Under the pieces are notes generated by a model. That model worked only from the letters and a program-made list of their open reading frames with translations. It made no database searches and was not told where the DNA came from. A stretch of DNA of 49,677 nucleotides from Chromatiales bacterium. Lineage in GTDB: Bacteria > Pseudomonadota > Gammaproteobacteria > Chromatiales > Chromatiaceae. The stretch covers positions 1 to 49,677 of the forward strand of contig JANTHJ010000012.1 of assembly GCA_024762475.1 (NCBI GenBank), read 5' to 3'. This document shows, piece by piece, positions 22,767-32,154 of the stretch; position 1 is the first letter of the stretch, and each line of letters opens with the position of its first letter. The position numbers and the translations under genes are program-made.

Positions 22767-23482
22767 ATCAGGCGTTTCATCTCCCTGACCGCGGCCGGTA
22801 GCCCATCGAAAATCGCCCGCGCGATAATGGCATGGCCGATGTTGAATTCCGCGAGTCCGTCGATCTCAGCAACCGCCTGCACATTGTGATAATCCAGCCC
22901 GTGACCGGCGTTCACCTGCAGGCCCAGTCGCTGCCCATAGAGGGCGGCATGCGAAATGCGCGCGAGTTCAGCCTGTTTGCGGTCAGGATTCCTGGCGTCG
23001 GCATAGTGGCCGGTATGGATCTCCACCACCGGCGCGCCGATCTCTGCCGCCGCCTCGAGCTGGCGTTCGTCCGCATCGATGAACAGCGAAACGCGCACCC
23101 CGACCTCCGCCAATGCCCCACAATAACCCCGCAGATAGTCGATCTGCGCGGCGGCATCCAATCCGCCCTCGGTGGTCAGCTCCTCGCGCCGTTCGGGTAC
23201 CAGGCAGCAATCCGCCGGTTTCACCTCGCCGGCGATCTCCAGCATCTCGCTTGTAGCCGCCATCTCCAGGTTCATGCGGGTTTGCAGGATGTCCGCGAGC
23301 ATGCGTACATCGCGGTCCTGGATGTGCCGCCGATCCTCCCGCAGGTGCAGGGTAATGGCGTCGGCACCGGCCTGTTCCGCGAGCAGTGCGGCCTGAATGG
23401 GCTCCGGGTAACGGGTCCCCCGCGCCTGGCGTATGGTGGCCACATGGTCGATATTGACGCCGAGCAGGCGTTTCTGATTCAT
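22754..23482 (-). CDS. pdxJ: Pyridoxine 5'-phosphate synthase PdxJ
   Basis: Encodes 242 aa, a TIM-barrel enzyme that condenses 1-deoxyxylulose 5-phosphate with 3-amino-2-oxopropyl phosphate to pyridoxine 5'-phosphate, the last ring-forming step of vitamin B6 synthesis. Conserved segments are [61 protein letters not shown] and [16 protein letters not shown]. Its ATG overlaps the recO stop as ATGA. It is the last gene of the rpoE-to-pdxJ block, and its 3' end overlaps the convergent hybrid-kinase gene by 13 nt. Confidence 0.97.
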   Translation of the reverse strand: MNQKRLLGVNIDHVATIRQARGTRYPEPIQAALLAEQAGADAITLHLREDRRHIQDRDVRMLADILQTRMNLEMAATSEMLEIAGEVKPADCCLVPERREELTTEGGLDAAAQIDYLRGYCGALAEVGVRVSLFIDADERQLEAAAEIGAPVVEIHTGHYADARNPDRKQAELARISHAALYGQRLGLQVNAGHGLDYHNVQAVAEIDGLAEFNIGHAIIARAIFDGLPAAVREMKRLIHPA

Positions 23483-24186
23483 GTTGTCTTCCCGCTTGGT
23501 CGAAAGAGATCGCGGCTCTTGAGGCGATGGCCGCCGAGATGGCTGTCAATCACCTGGCGCATCAGGTGACGCGCCTCGCGTCGCTGGGTATCGTCATCGA
23601 ATCGGCCTCGGGCCAACGCCAACAGGGTGGCTCCGGCATAGCTGCCTTCCGATCCCTCGCTTGGCATCGCGCCCGTATCCTGCCGGTAATGATAGCGCCT
23701 GTCCGCCTCCACTGGTTGGCCCTGTGCATCCCGGCCCAATTGCAAGCCACTTCCCAATTCTTCCAACAGCTGCAGCTCGAAGCGGCGCAATACGGGCTCC
23801 AGGCATCGGTTATCGTTGTCGGCCTGCGAGAGCTCGGACAGTGAGGCCACATAGGCCGGAAAGAGCGTGCTGTGTGGATCTCCTCTCGCACACAGGTGTA
23901 GCACCAGCTCGTTGATATAGAAGCCACAGTAAAGCGCCCGGCCGGCCATTTTCGGTGGTATGCCGGCGGGCTCGCATTCGGTGACCACCGGCAGCTCCCC
24001 CCGGCCCCGCCACCGCATCAGCAGGGGCTGAAAGGGCTGGAGTACCCCCTTGCCCGGCGCCTTACGGGATAGCACGCCCTTGGCCAGTACGGCGTGGCGT
24101 CCCTCCGTCGGCGTGATCAGCTCCGCTATCAGGCTCGACTCGCCATAGCGTCGGGTATGCAGGACATAGGCAGGCTGCAGATCCAC
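23479..24186 (-). CDS. recO: DNA repair protein RecO
   Basis: Encodes 235 aa. RecO loads RecA on single-stranded DNA bound by SSB in the RecFOR pathway and anneals complementary strands. The N-terminal OB fold contains [20 protein letters not shown] and [14 protein letters not shown]; a helical region carries [18 protein letters not shown], followed by [13 protein letters not shown]. The zinc-binding cysteines of some bacterial RecO proteins are not evident. The start is GTG 24186 with a weak ribosome site, 12 nt after era. It sits between era and pdxJ, the ancestral gammaproteobacterial order. Confidence 0.95.
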   Translation of the reverse strand: MDLQPAYVLHTRRYGESSLIAELITPTEGRHAVLAKGVLSRKAPGKGVLQPFQPLLMRWRGRGELPVVTECEPAGIPPKMAGRALYCGFYINELVLHLCARGDPHSTLFPAYVASLSELSQADNDNRCLEPVLRRFELQLLEELGSGLQLGRDAQGQPVEADRRYHYRQDTGAMPSEGSEGSYAGATLLALARGRFDDDTQRREARHLMRQVIDSHLGGHRLKSRDLFRPSGKTT

Positions 24187-24198
24187 CGGTGATTTCCG

Positions 24199-25095
24199 TC
24201 AATCGGAATAACCCAGCTGCGCCAGACTGGTCTCGTCGCTCGACCAGCTCTTCTTGACCTTGATCCAGACATCGAGATGGACCCTGGTCTGGAAGAATTC
24301 CTCCATGTTGCGTCGCGCGGCACTGGCGGCCTCTTTCATCGCCTGCCCCTGGCGACCGAGGAGAATGCCACGCTGGCTGTCGCGCTCCACCCAGATCACT
24401 GCGCCGATCACATAGCGGCCGTCCTTTTCCTCGAAGCGTTCTATTTCCACCGTGACTGCGTAGGGCAGCTCCTCGTGATAGCGGCGGATGATCTGCTCGC
24501 GCAGGATCTCTGCGGCAAAGAATCGTTCCGGACGGTCGGTCAGCTGATCCTCGGGGAAGATCGCCTCGCCAACCGGCAGGTACTTCAGCAGTACCGTCTC
24601 CAGTGTTTCGACCTGGGTGCCGTCCTTGGCCGAAACCGGGACCACCTCGAGAAAGTCGTGCCGCTGCCCTAGCTCGGCCAGGTACGGCAGGAGTGCCTCG
24701 CGAGGACGCACGGTATCGATCTTGTTCACCACCGCAATGGTCGGAATGCCCGCCTGCTTGATGGCCTTCAAAACCATTTCATCTTCGCGGTTCCACATCC
24801 CGGCCTGTACCACGAAAAGCGCGAGGTCGACCTCCTGCAGCGCGGAATGGGCCGCACGGTTGAGGTAGCGATTCAGGGCCTGCCCCCCGCGATCGTGGAT
24901 ACCGGGGGTGTCGATATAGATGATCTGCCCATCCTTGCGGGTCTGGATGCCGAGGATGCGGTGACGCGTCGTCTGAGGCTTGTGGGAGGTGATCGCCACC
25001 TTCTGCCCGATCAGGCGATTGAGCAACGTCGACTTGCCCACGTTGGGGCGTCCGACCAGGGCCACATAGCCGCTGTGATAAGGAGAATCAGTCAT
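24199..25095 (-). CDS. era: GTPase Era
   Basis: Encodes 298 aa. Essential GTPase that binds the 3' end of 16S rRNA during 30S maturation. The G motifs are GRPNVGKS (15-22), DTPG, and NKID; the switch segment TSHKPQTTRHRILGI is intact. A C-terminal KH domain (IIRRYHEELPYAVTVEIE, then GILLGRQGQAMKEA) binds RNA. The start overlaps the rnc stop by 8 nt. RNase III and Era both act on rRNA, which fits the tight coupling. Confidence 0.97.
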   Translation of the reverse strand: MTDSPYHSGYVALVGRPNVGKSTLLNRLIGQKVAITSHKPQTTRHRILGIQTRKDGQIIYIDTPGIHDRGGQALNRYLNRAAHSALQEVDLALFVVQAGMWNREDEMVLKAIKQAGIPTIAVVNKIDTVRPREALLPYLAELGQRHDFLEVVPVSAKDGTQVETLETVLLKYLPVGEAIFPEDQLTDRPERFFAAEILREQIIRRYHEELPYAVTVEIERFEEKDGRYVIGAVIWVERDSQRGILLGRQGQAMKEAASAARRNMEEFFQTRVHLDVWIKVKKSWSSDETSLAQLGYSD

Positions 25096-25756
25096 TGTCG
25101 ATGGCCGCCAGGAAGGCCTCGGCGGCCCGTTGCTCGGCTTTGCGCCGGCTGCTGCCGCGCCCTTCCCTCGCCATATCGAGGGTATCGACCCGACAACTCA
25201 CCGTAAACTGCTGACAATGCTGGTCACCCTCGATCTGCTCGACCTCATAACGCGGTAAGGGGAGATGGCGCGCCTGCAACAATTCCTGCAGCCTGGTCTT
25301 GGCGTCCTTCTGCTGCAGGGTATGGTGTGCCTCCTCGAGGCGCTTCCCCAGAAGACGCCGCACCAGTGCGCGCGCCGCCTCCATGCCGCCATCCAGGTAG
25401 ACCGCTGCGATGAGTGCCTCCACCGCGTCGGCCAGGATGGAGTCGCGATTCTGCCCGCCACTGCGGAGTTCGCCGGGACCGAGCCGCAGGATTTCGCCTA
25501 GCTGGAGTTCGCGCGCAATTTCGGCCAAAGTCTCGCGTTTGACTAGGTGGGCGCGCATTCGACTCAACTGCCCCTCGTCACCCGAGGCGACATGCCGGAA
25601 CAGCCAGTCGGCGGTTTCGCAACCGAGAATGGCATCCCCGAGAAACTCCAGCCTTTCGTTATGATCCGGGCCTGCACTGCGATGAGTGAGGGCCCGCATC
25701 AACAGCCCTGTATCCGAAAACCGATAACCGAGTCGCCGCTGCAGGCGTTCGATCAT
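25088..25756 (-). CDS. rnc: Ribonuclease III
   Basis: Encodes 222 aa. Double-strand-specific endoribonuclease for rRNA and mRNA processing. The signature NERLEFLGDA is at 33-42, with metal-site acids Glu37 and Asp41 and the second pair in DSILADAVEALIAAVYLD. A double-stranded-RNA-binding domain covers about residues 153-222 (KTRLQELLQ at its start, RRKAEQRAAEAFLAAI at its end). ATG 25756 overlaps the upstream DUF4845 stop as ATGA. In E. coli RNase III cleaves its own leader; the only hairpin upstream of this operon is at 26162-26190. Confidence 0.97.
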   Translation of the reverse strand: MIERLQRRLGYRFSDTGLLMRALTHRSAGPDHNERLEFLGDAILGCETADWLFRHVASGDEGQLSRMRAHLVKRETLAEIARELQLGEILRLGPGELRSGGQNRDSILADAVEALIAAVYLDGGMEAARALVRRLLGKRLEEAHHTLQQKDAKTRLQELLQARHLPLPRYEVEQIEGDQHCQQFTVSCRVDTLDMAREGRGSSRRKAEQRAAEAFLAAIDND

Positions 25757-26136
25757 TGGGCGATCAGAAGGGAATCGGAAAAGCTCATTACCACACTCAC
25801 GTTGCCGGCGACGGGCTTACGCACCTCGTATTCGACCCGGATCTTGCGGCCCTGGCGGGTCTTGTCGATATGGATGTCGTCACGATTGAACTCATAGACA
25901 CCGTTGATTCGGAAGCGCTTGAGCAGACTTTCCTTGATCTGCCGCTTGGACATGTCGCGGATCGTGCGGTCATGGGCCACGTTCTCCAACACATCCTTGA
26001 TGGCGAAGTTCTCGAGGTAGGTAGGCACCATCTTGATGCCGATGAGGACGAAGAACACGGCTATCGCCAGAACAAAGATCCATGAGAGGAACGTCAGTCC
26101 CTGCTGACGTGCAGGCAGTGGAAGCTTCTGAGACAT
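25753..26136 (-). CDS. DUF4845-family membrane protein
   Basis: Encodes 127 aa. A short N-terminal basic segment, then one membrane helix (LTFLSWIFVLAIAVFFVLIGI), then a soluble domain (VPTYLENFAIKDVLENVA, DMSKRQIKESLLKRFRINGV, IRVEYEVRKPVAGNVSVVMSF). The pilin-like N-terminus (RQQGLTFLSWIFV) resembles type IV pilin leaders, but the family is regarded as membrane proteins of unknown function. It is regularly found between lepB and rnc in gammaproteobacteria, as here, and overlaps rnc by 4 nt. Confidence 0.88.
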   Translation of the reverse strand: MSQKLPLPARQQGLTFLSWIFVLAIAVFFVLIGIKMVPTYLENFAIKDVLENVAHDRTIRDMSKRQIKESLLKRFRINGVYEFNRDDIHIDKTRQGRKIRVEYEVRKPVAGNVSVVMSFSDSLLIAQ

Positions 26137-26161
26137 GTAATAGATCTCGCTTAATCGTTAG

Positions 26162-26190
26162 TGGGTAGAATTCTTTCCCGTTTCTACCCA
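26162..26190 (-). promoter_or_regulatory. Hairpin between lepB and the DUF4845-rnc-era genes
   Basis: TGGGTAGAA (26162-26170) and TTCTACCCA (26182-26190) form a perfect 9-bp stem with an 11-nt loop, in the only sizeable gap (58 nt) between lepB and the rnc operon. No U-run follows on the minus strand. It may attenuate readthrough, protect the lepB 3' end, or be an RNA-processing site. Confidence 0.55.
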
Positions 26191-26194
26191 AGAA

Positions 26195-27037
26195 TCAATG
26201 GACAAGGTTGCCGATCCGATTCCATGCAATGAAGCCGGGACGTTCCCAATCGAGGCTGAACCAGATCAGGAAGGCCTTGCCCACCAGGTTTTCCTCAGGC
26301 ACGAACCCCCAGCAACGCCCGTCGTTGGAGTCGTCGCGATTGTCTCCCATCATCAGGTAATGTCCCTCGGGGACCACGATCTCGCGATAGCCCATGAAGG
26401 TGCAGCCCGGGTTGAAGTCGGGAGCCAAGGGGTTGATCAGCACCGCATGCCTAACCCCCTCCAGATCTTCGATGTACTCGACCGAACCGGCCGCCCTAGC
26501 GCCCGATCCAACCGGCTCGTAAGGACCGACCGGCGTCAACTTCTGTGGCTTGCCGTTGATATAGAGGGTCTTGTCCTCGTAGCGGATACGATCGCCGGGC
26601 AGGCCGATCAATCGTTTGATGTAGTCGAACTTGGGGTTCACCGGATAGCGGAAGACCACCACATCGCCCCGGTGTGGTTCGTCGACCTCCATGAACTTGG
26701 TCTTGGTCACCGGCATACGCAGGCCATAGGTGAACTTGTTGACCAGGATGAAATCGCCCACCAACAGGGTCGGCATCATCGAACCCGAAGGAATCCGGAA
26801 CGGTTCGGCCACGAAGGCACGCAGCAGCAACACCACCAGGAAAATGGGAAAGAAAGACCGGGCATACTCCGCATAGCTGGGCAGTTCCTCCCGCTTCTGC
26901 TTGCCCTTGACCAGCCGGTGGATCAGCCACACCACTCCGGTGACCAGCGCACCGACCGCCAGGGCCTGCTCTATCCCGAACTGGAGAATGATCCAGACGA
27001 GGGCGCCAAAAAAACCAAACAGAATCAGTGTGTCCAT
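26195..27037 (-). CDS. lepB: Signal peptidase I
   Basis: Encodes 280 aa. Inner-membrane serine protease with a Ser/Lys dyad that removes signal peptides from exported proteins. Two N-terminal membrane segments (about 4-20 and 62-73) precede the nucleophile Ser86 in IPSGSMMPT and the general base Lys141 in FDYIKRLIGLPGD; box E is GDNRDDSNDGR. It starts 27 nt after the lepA stop. The many exported proteins in the first 9 kb of the window are its expected clients. Confidence 0.97.
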   Translation of the reverse strand: MDTLILFGFFGALVWIILQFGIEQALAVGALVTGVVWLIHRLVKGKQKREELPSYAEYARSFFPIFLVVLLLRAFVAEPFRIPSGSMMPTLLVGDFILVNKFTYGLRMPVTKTKFMEVDEPHRGDVVVFRYPVNPKFDYIKRLIGLPGDRIRYEDKTLYINGKPQKLTPVGPYEPVGSGARAAGSVEYIEDLEGVRHAVLINPLAPDFNPGCTFMGYREIVVPEGHYLMMGDNRDDSNDGRCWGFVPEENLVGKAFLIWFSLDWERPGFIAWNRIGNLVH

Positions 27038-27064
27038 GATGTGTTCCCGGGCTCGTGCACCCTG

Positions 27065-28873
27065 TTACTTGTTGTCCTTGCCGACATGCAGCACCGCCAA
27101 AAAGGCCTCCTGGGGAATCTCCACCCTTCCGACCTGCTTCATCCGTTTCTTGCCGGCCTTCTGCTTCTCCAGCAGCTTGCGCTTGCGGGTGACATCGCCG
27201 CCATAGCACTTGGCGGTCACGTTCTTGCGCAGGGCCTTGACCGTCGAGCGGGCGATGATCTTGCTGCCGATCGCCGCCTGAATGGCCACCTCGAACATCT
27301 GCCGGGGAATGATTTCCTTCATCTTCTCGGTTAGCTCGCGCCCCCGGGATTCGGCGTTGTCCCGATGCACGATGAGTGACAGGGCATCCACCTTTTCGCC
27401 ATTGATCAGAATATCCAGCTTGACCAGGTTGGCGGCCTGGAAGCGCTTGAACTCGTACTCGAAAGAGGCGTAGCCGCGGCTCACCGACTTGAGTCGGTCG
27501 AAGAAGTCCAGCACCACCTCGTTCATGGGCAGTTCGTAAGCCAGCTGCACCTGACCGCCGACATACTGCATGTTCTTCTGCACGCCGCGCTTCTCGATGC
27601 ACAGATTGATCACATTCCCAAGGTGCTCCTGCGGCACCAGGATGTGGGCCTCTATGATCGGCTCGCGAATTTCGTTGATCCGGGCCGGATCGGGCAGGTC
27701 AGAGGGGTTGTCGATCTGGATCACCTCGCCGTCGCTCAGTTCGACCTCGTAGATGACGGTCGGCGCGGTCGTGATCAGATCGAGATCGTATTCGCGTTCC
27801 AGACGTTCCTGCACGATCTCCATGTGCAGCATGCCCAGAAAGCCGCAGCGAAAGCCGAAGCCCAGGGCCTGGGAGGTCTCTGGCTCGAAGTGCAGTGCGG
27901 CATCGTTCAGCTTGAGCTTCTGCAAGGCCTCACGGAATGACTCGTAGTCATCCGAACTCACCGGATAGAGCCCGGCGAAGACCCGCGGGCGCATCTCCTG
28001 AAAGCCCGGCAATGGCTCGCTCGCAGGACGGTCGGCCAGGGTAATGGTATCGCCGACCGGGGCGCCGTCGATCTCCTTGATCCCGGCGATCACGAAACCC
28101 ACCTCGCCTGTGGACAGTGCCTTGCGTTGCTCGCGCTTCGGGGTGAATACGCCGACCTTCTCCACCTGATAGGCACGCCCGGTGGACATGATGGACATTT
28201 TGTCCTTGGGCCTGATCTCGCCGTTCACCACCCGAATCAGCGAGATCACTCCGACATAGGGGTCGAACCAGGAATCGATGATCAAGGCCTGCAATGGCGC
28301 TTCACGATCCCCTTGCGGCGGCGGGATGTGTTCCACCAGGGCCTCGAGCAGATCAGGGATGCCCTCACCGGTCTTGGCGCTCACCCGCAGGGCATCTTCG
28401 GCCTCGATACCGATGATCTCCTCGATTTCCTGGATCACGCGCTCCGGATCGGCAGAGGGCAGATCGATCTTGTTCAGAACCGGCAATACCTCCAGACCCT
28501 GCTCGATCGCGGTATAGCAGTTGGCCACGCTCTGGGCCTCGACGCCCTGGGCGGCATCCACCACCAGCAGAGCGCCCTCGCACGCCGCCAGCGAGCGAGA
28601 TACTTCATAGGAGAAATCCACGTGCCCCGGGGTATCGATGAAGTTCAGCTGGTAGATCTCGCCGTCCCGTGCCTTGTAGTCGAGGGTGACCGACTGTGCC
28701 TTGATGGTAATCCCCCGCTCCCGCTCCAGATCCATGGAATCGAGCACCTGGGCCTCCATCTCGCGCTCGCTCAACCCCCCGCAGACCTGGATGAAACGGT
28801 CGGCGATGGTGGATTTGCCATGGTCGATGTGCGCGATGATGGAGAAATTGCGGATATGACTGAGGTCGGCCAT
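27065..28873 (-). CDS. lepA: Elongation factor 4 (LepA)
   Basis: Encodes 602 aa. Ribosome-associated GTPase that acts in initiation and can back-translocate stalled ribosomes. The G domain has [17 protein letters not shown] and [10 protein letters not shown]; the EF-G-like domains and the LepA-specific C-terminal domain ([36 protein letters not shown]) are complete. ATG 28873 gives the normal start [19 protein letters not shown]; the ribosome site ahead of it is weak. A good -10 box lies 118 nt upstream. Confidence 0.97.
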   Translation of the reverse strand: MADLSHIRNFSIIAHIDHGKSTIADRFIQVCGGLSEREMEAQVLDSMDLERERGITIKAQSVTLDYKARDGEIYQLNFIDTPGHVDFSYEVSRSLAACEGALLVVDAAQGVEAQSVANCYTAIEQGLEVLPVLNKIDLPSADPERVIQEIEEIIGIEAEDALRVSAKTGEGIPDLLEALVEHIPPPQGDREAPLQALIIDSWFDPYVGVISLIRVVNGEIRPKDKMSIMSTGRAYQVEKVGVFTPKREQRKALSTGEVGFVIAGIKEIDGAPVGDTITLADRPASEPLPGFQEMRPRVFAGLYPVSSDDYESFREALQKLKLNDAALHFEPETSQALGFGFRCGFLGMLHMEIVQERLEREYDLDLITTAPTVIYEVELSDGEVIQIDNPSDLPDPARINEIREPIIEAHILVPQEHLGNVINLCIEKRGVQKNMQYVGGQVQLAYELPMNEVVLDFFDRLKSVSRGYASFEYEFKRFQAANLVKLDILINGEKVDALSLIVHRDNAESRGRELTEKMKEIIPRQMFEVAIQAAIGSKIIARSTVKALRKNVTAKCYGGDVTRKRKLLEKQKAGKKRMKQVGRVEIPQEAFLAVLHVGKDNK

Positions 28874-28954
28874 TGGGGCGATCGAGATGCCTGCTATCGA
28901 ATACAGTGGAGCACGGGGCGTCCAACCACCCTGAAACAGTGAGGAAGGCACCGC

Positions 28955-28996
28955 GCAGCGGACGCTGCCGTTGCCCGTACGAGAGCCGCGATTATA
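28955..28996 (-). promoter_or_regulatory. lepA promoter -10 and leader hairpin
   Basis: TATAAT occurs on the minus strand at 28996-28991, overlapping the stop codon region of the glutaredoxin-like gene; no good -35 is seen 16-18 nt further up. The predicted leader then contains GCAGCG/CGCTGC (28955-28960 and 28963-28968), a compact hairpin. This would give lepA-lepB an input separate from the rpoE operon. Confidence 0.4.
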
Positions 28997-29246
28997 GCGG
29001 ATTCGTGGGGGGACCGAAATGTGGGATCAGGACCTCGGGAGCAAGGTGAAATTCGCACAATACCTGGCCCTGCAGGACCAGAACCGGCACCCGGTGGCCA
29101 TAGCGATCCCGCCATTCCTTGCGGGAATCCACGTCGCGCCATTGCATATCGTCGAATCGGCCGGGCCACCCCCGAAACAGCGCGGCCGCCATCTCCTCGC
29201 AGAGATGGCAGCCCTCTCGATAGTAGAACTCGACCGCCTCGATCAC
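28992..29246 (-). CDS. Glutaredoxin-like protein
   Basis: Encodes 84 aa of the small glutaredoxin-like (DUF836) group. The thioredoxin-fold start [19 protein letters not shown] carries Cys13-x-x-Cys16, and [14 protein letters not shown] holds the cis-Pro loop. Such proteins presumably reduce disulfides or bind glutathione; partners are unknown. The start is GTG 29246, six bases after the mucD stop, with ribosome loading probably coupled to mucD. Its place between mucD and lepA is common in gammaproteobacteria. Confidence 0.88.
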   Translation of the reverse strand: MIEAVEFYYREGCHLCEEMAAALFRGWPGRFDDMQWRDVDSRKEWRDRYGHRVPVLVLQGQVLCEFHLAPEVLIPHFGPPTNPL

Positions 29247-29252
29247 CCCGGA

Positions 29253-30668
29253 TCAGCGGCCCAGGCGAATCGCCACGAACAGCGGTTGGCCATCGCGCAG
29301 AATAAGGGCCGCCACTGTGCCGTTGGCGTTCTCCACCAGACTGCGCAGGTGCGCAGCATCCTTCACCCGCTGGCGATCGAACATCTTGATCACATCGCCC
29401 TGGCGCAGACCGGCCTCCTGGGCCGGGCCCTGCGGATCCACCTGTGCGACCATGGCGCCGCCCTTTGCCAGCTTTGCCTTCTTGCGCGCTTCCGGCGTCA
29501 GATCGGTGACCACAGCGCCCAGTTTATCGACCTGGTCCGGGTTCTTCCGCTTCGCGGGCTGGCCCGATGCCACCGCGTCCTCGGGCAACTGGGCAACACG
29601 CACCTTGAGCGTCACGTGCTTGCCTTCGCGAATCACCTCCAGATCTGCGTCCTGGTCTATCGGGCTCGCGCCCACCATCGGTGGCAGCTCGCTGGAACGA
29701 TCGATGTGCTTGCCGTTGAAACGGACGATGATGTCTCCCGGCTGCAGGCCGGCTGCCTCTGCCGGGGTTCTGGGCATCACCTCAGTGACCAGGGCACCCT
29801 CGGGGCGCTTCAGACCGAAGGACTCGGCCAGGTTGCGATCCACGTCCTGGATCAACACGCCGAGGTAACCCCGCGCCACGTGACCGGTATTGCGCAACTG
29901 GTTGGCGACATTCATCGCGAGTTCGATGGGTATAGCGAACGAGAGCCCCATGAAGCCGCCGGTGCGGCTGTATATCTGCGAGTTGATGCCGACCACCTCG
30001 CCGTCCATATTGAACAGAGGCCCGCCGGAATTGCCGGGGTTGATCGCCACATCGGTCTGGATGAAGGGTACGTAATTCTCGCTCGGCAGGCTGCGCCCCT
30101 TGGCACTCACGATGCCGGCGGTGACGCTGTGATCGAAACCGAAGGGAGAACCAATGGCCAGCACCCATTCACCGACCTCCAGTTCGCTGCTTTTGCCAAT
30201 TCGCACCGTGGGCAGATCACTCGCATCGATCTTGATCAACGCCACATCACTGGCCTTGTCGCTGCCAATCACCTTGGCGTCGAATACACGGCGATCGCTA
30301 AGGCGCACCTCCACCGTATCGGCGCCATCGACCACATGGTGATTGGTGAGGATGTAGCCATCCTTGGAGATGATGAATCCCGAACCGAGCGACTGGCTCT
30401 CGGGCGTCGGCACGTTGGGAAGCTGATCGAAGAACCGCTTGAACAGATCGTTGAGCGGGCTGTCCTCGGGCAGATCGGGCAGCTTGAACTGATGCGGAAT
30501 CCGCAGCTTGCCCTGTTTGGCATCGTGGTGGCTGCTGATGTTGACCACCGCCGGGCTGTTTTCGCGTGCCAGCTCGGTGAAGTCAGGCAGGGATCCCGCC
30601 CAGGCCTGCACCGTGAACAGCCAGCCGGCGATCAACATGGAAAATAGGGAACGATGGTTCTTGGTCAT
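29253..30668 (-). CDS. mucD: Periplasmic serine protease MucD/DegP family
   Basis: Encodes 471 aa. Degrades misfolded envelope proteins and dampens the sigma-E response. A signal peptide (cleavage near QAWAG) precedes a trypsin-like domain with His111 in LTNHHVVDGAD, Asp141 in SDVALIKID and Ser214 in PGNSGGPLF, then two PDZ domains (about 258-350 and 375-468). ATG 30668 has AGGAA seven bases upstream; an ATG 21 bases earlier lacks a site. It follows rseC after 41 nt, the same order as algU-mucABCD of Pseudomonas. Confidence 0.95.
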   Translation of the reverse strand: MTKNHRSLFSMLIAGWLFTVQAWAGSLPDFTELARENSPAVVNISSHHDAKQGKLRIPHQFKLPDLPEDSPLNDLFKRFFDQLPNVPTPESQSLGSGFIISKDGYILTNHHVVDGADTVEVRLSDRRVFDAKVIGSDKASDVALIKIDASDLPTVRIGKSSELEVGEWVLAIGSPFGFDHSVTAGIVSAKGRSLPSENYVPFIQTDVAINPGNSGGPLFNMDGEVVGINSQIYSRTGGFMGLSFAIPIELAMNVANQLRNTGHVARGYLGVLIQDVDRNLAESFGLKRPEGALVTEVMPRTPAEAAGLQPGDIIVRFNGKHIDRSSELPPMVGASPIDQDADLEVIREGKHVTLKVRVAQLPEDAVASGQPAKRKNPDQVDKLGAVVTDLTPEARKKAKLAKGGAMVAQVDPQGPAQEAGLRQGDVIKMFDRQRVKDAAHLRSLVENANGTVAALILRDGQPLFVAIRLGR

Positions 30669-30709
30669 GATGGAGTTCCTGCTCGTCATTCGTTCGGAGG
30701 AAGGGTCGG

Positions 30710-31216
30710 TCAGGCGTGCAGCCCGAGATCCCGGATGGCAACGGCAGTCGCGGAAGGGTCGATGCGCAGGATGCGGATATTATCGGTGTTCAGCGCCGCG
30801 TTCCTGCGCGAGCGGATTCCCATCCAGGCGAATGCCATGCTCAGGCCGAATAGACTGCCGAGGATGGCGCCGAGTTCCGTGCCCCCCGGACCCGCCATGG
30901 ATTTCATCAGGAAATCGCCAGCGAGCGCGCCCCCCAACAGGCCGGCAAGCGGCAGGGCGTAGATCAGCCAGGTGTTTCTCTGCAGATACCCCTCATCGAT
31001 GCCGATTACCACACGTTCGCCGGGAAGCGGCTTGCGACTGAGATGGTCGATCGGGAGCTCGAGGAGTTGTCGCTGCCGCGCAGGGAACAGCTGTGCCACC
31101 GCGCCGGTACCACAGCCTGATTTTGCCGAGCAGCTGGTGCAGCCCGATTGACTCTCGGTCTGAACACTGGCCCGGTCACGGCTGACCGCCACCACTCTGG
31201 CATGCTGTTCGATCAT
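30710..31216 (-). CDS. rseC: SoxR-reducing/sigma-E regulator RseC (MucC)
   Basis: Encodes 168 aa. Inner-membrane protein with a Cys-rich cytoplasmic N-terminus (Cys26, Cys29, Cys35 in SGCTSCSAKSGCG) and two membrane helices (about 83-103 and 115-134). RseC modulates sigma-E signalling and, with the Rsx complex, helps keep SoxR reduced; the Cys cluster may carry an iron-sulfur centre. The start overlaps the rseB stop by 4 nt. Confidence 0.93.
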   Translation of the reverse strand: MIEQHARVVAVSRDRASVQTESQSGCTSCSAKSGCGTGAVAQLFPARQRQLLELPIDHLSRKPLPGERVVIGIDEGYLQRNTWLIYALPLAGLLGGALAGDFLMKSMAGPGGTELGAILGSLFGLSMAFAWMGIRSRRNAALNTDNIRILRIDPSATAVAIRDLGLHA

Positions 31217-32154
31217 CTCGGCTCCGCGGCCTCTGCGACTTTGGTCAGGGTTGTGCGAGGAACCTCGCCAACCACCACCATTTGATGGCCATGGCGGACA
31301 GTACCATAGGCCTCGGTGGCTCCAATCCGGGAATACCCGCTAAGAATACGCTCCTGTCCCGGCTCGACGTACAGGGAGACCGAGGCAAGCCCGTCCGTGA
31401 ACACGAAATGTCGTGAGCCGTCATCCGCCCTCCCCTCCGTCACCAGGCGAAATCCGGGGGGAAGCCCCTGGAACTGCCAGCCGGGTCCGGGATCGCTTGC
31501 CACCGGGAGGGAAGCGTTAGGGTCCGGCAGGCGCGTCAGCGCAAGGGCGGAGAGATCCTTTTCGATGGGCGTAATGTCCCGCCCGACCTTCAGATCGACG
31601 AACAGGGTCTGTGAACGGATTTGTCCGTCGTGATCGATCAGGACCGATCGCAGGGGCAATGCCGTTGTCGAATCGAGGTCGAAACGGTATCCAAAACGAA
31701 GCTTGTCCCTGGGGCGAACCTCCAAACGCACTGCAGCCCGGCCGGCGGCCCGGCGATCCGACGAGTCCAGGATGAGCTCGTAGTGCATGGCGATCTGTTG
31801 CAATTCATCTTGCAGGTTGTTCTGGATACCGGCGCGATTTCCGATCACACTGATATTGCGACTACGCGGCTCGAGGCAGGCCACCCCCTGTTCTCCCCGA
31901 ATGATCTGTTTGGCCTCCCCATCCAGGGCCACCAGCCGCTCCAGCTCATGTCCGCCCTTAACGCGATGTACGACGTAGAGGCCGTCGAGTTGATCACCGA
32001 CCTGATAGACGAATCGCCCCTCGTAATCGAGCTGATGGACGCCCTGGCGCATCTTGGCCAGCCAATCGAACGCGGTGTCTTGCGCAAACGCGGTGCCCGC
32101 CATCAGCATTGTCAGCAGCCCGAGTACCGGGCGCAGCCTTTCAGCGAGGGACAT
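31213..32154 (-). CDS. rseB: Sigma-E regulatory protein RseB (MucB)
   Basis: Encodes 313 aa. Periplasmic protein that binds the anti-sigma factor RseA, shields it from proteolysis and senses mislocalised lipopolysaccharide or lipoproteins. A signal peptide (SLAERLRPVLGLLTMLMAGTAFA) precedes a lipoprotein-like large domain (FDWLAKMRQGVHQLDYEGRF, then YRFDLDSTTALPLRS) and a smaller C-terminal domain (GLPPGFRLVTEGR, and YVEPGQERILSGYSRIGATE). ATG 32154 lies just inside the rseA 3' end; ATG 32178 is an alternative. Neither has a clear ribosome site, so coupling to rseA is likely. Confidence 0.94.
   Translation of the reverse strand: MSLAERLRPVLGLLTMLMAGTAFAQDTAFDWLAKMRQGVHQLDYEGRFVYQVGDQLDGLYVVHRVKGGHELERLVALDGEAKQIIRGEQGVACLEPRSRNISVIGNRAGIQNNLQDELQQIAMHYELILDSSDRRAAGRAAVRLEVRPRDKLRFGYRFDLDSTTALPLRSVLIDHDGQIRSQTLFVDLKVGRDITPIEKDLSALALTRLPDPNASLPVASDPGPGWQFQGLPPGFRLVTEGRADDGSRHFVFTDGLASVSLYVEPGQERILSGYSRIGATEAYGTVRHGHQMVVVGEVPRTTLTKVAEAAEPR

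Noticed and set aside
26198-27334. Plus-strand open frame opposite lepB and the lepA 3' end (378 codons)
   Set aside because: Antisense shadow of two well-supported genes; no homology features and His/Gln/Asp-rich composition typical of reverse-complement frames.
29019-30647. Long plus-strand open frame opposite mucD (542 codons)
   Set aside because: It is the antisense shadow of a complete MucD gene in GC-rich DNA; its translation is His/Asp/Arg-rich without domains, and no ribosome site precedes it.
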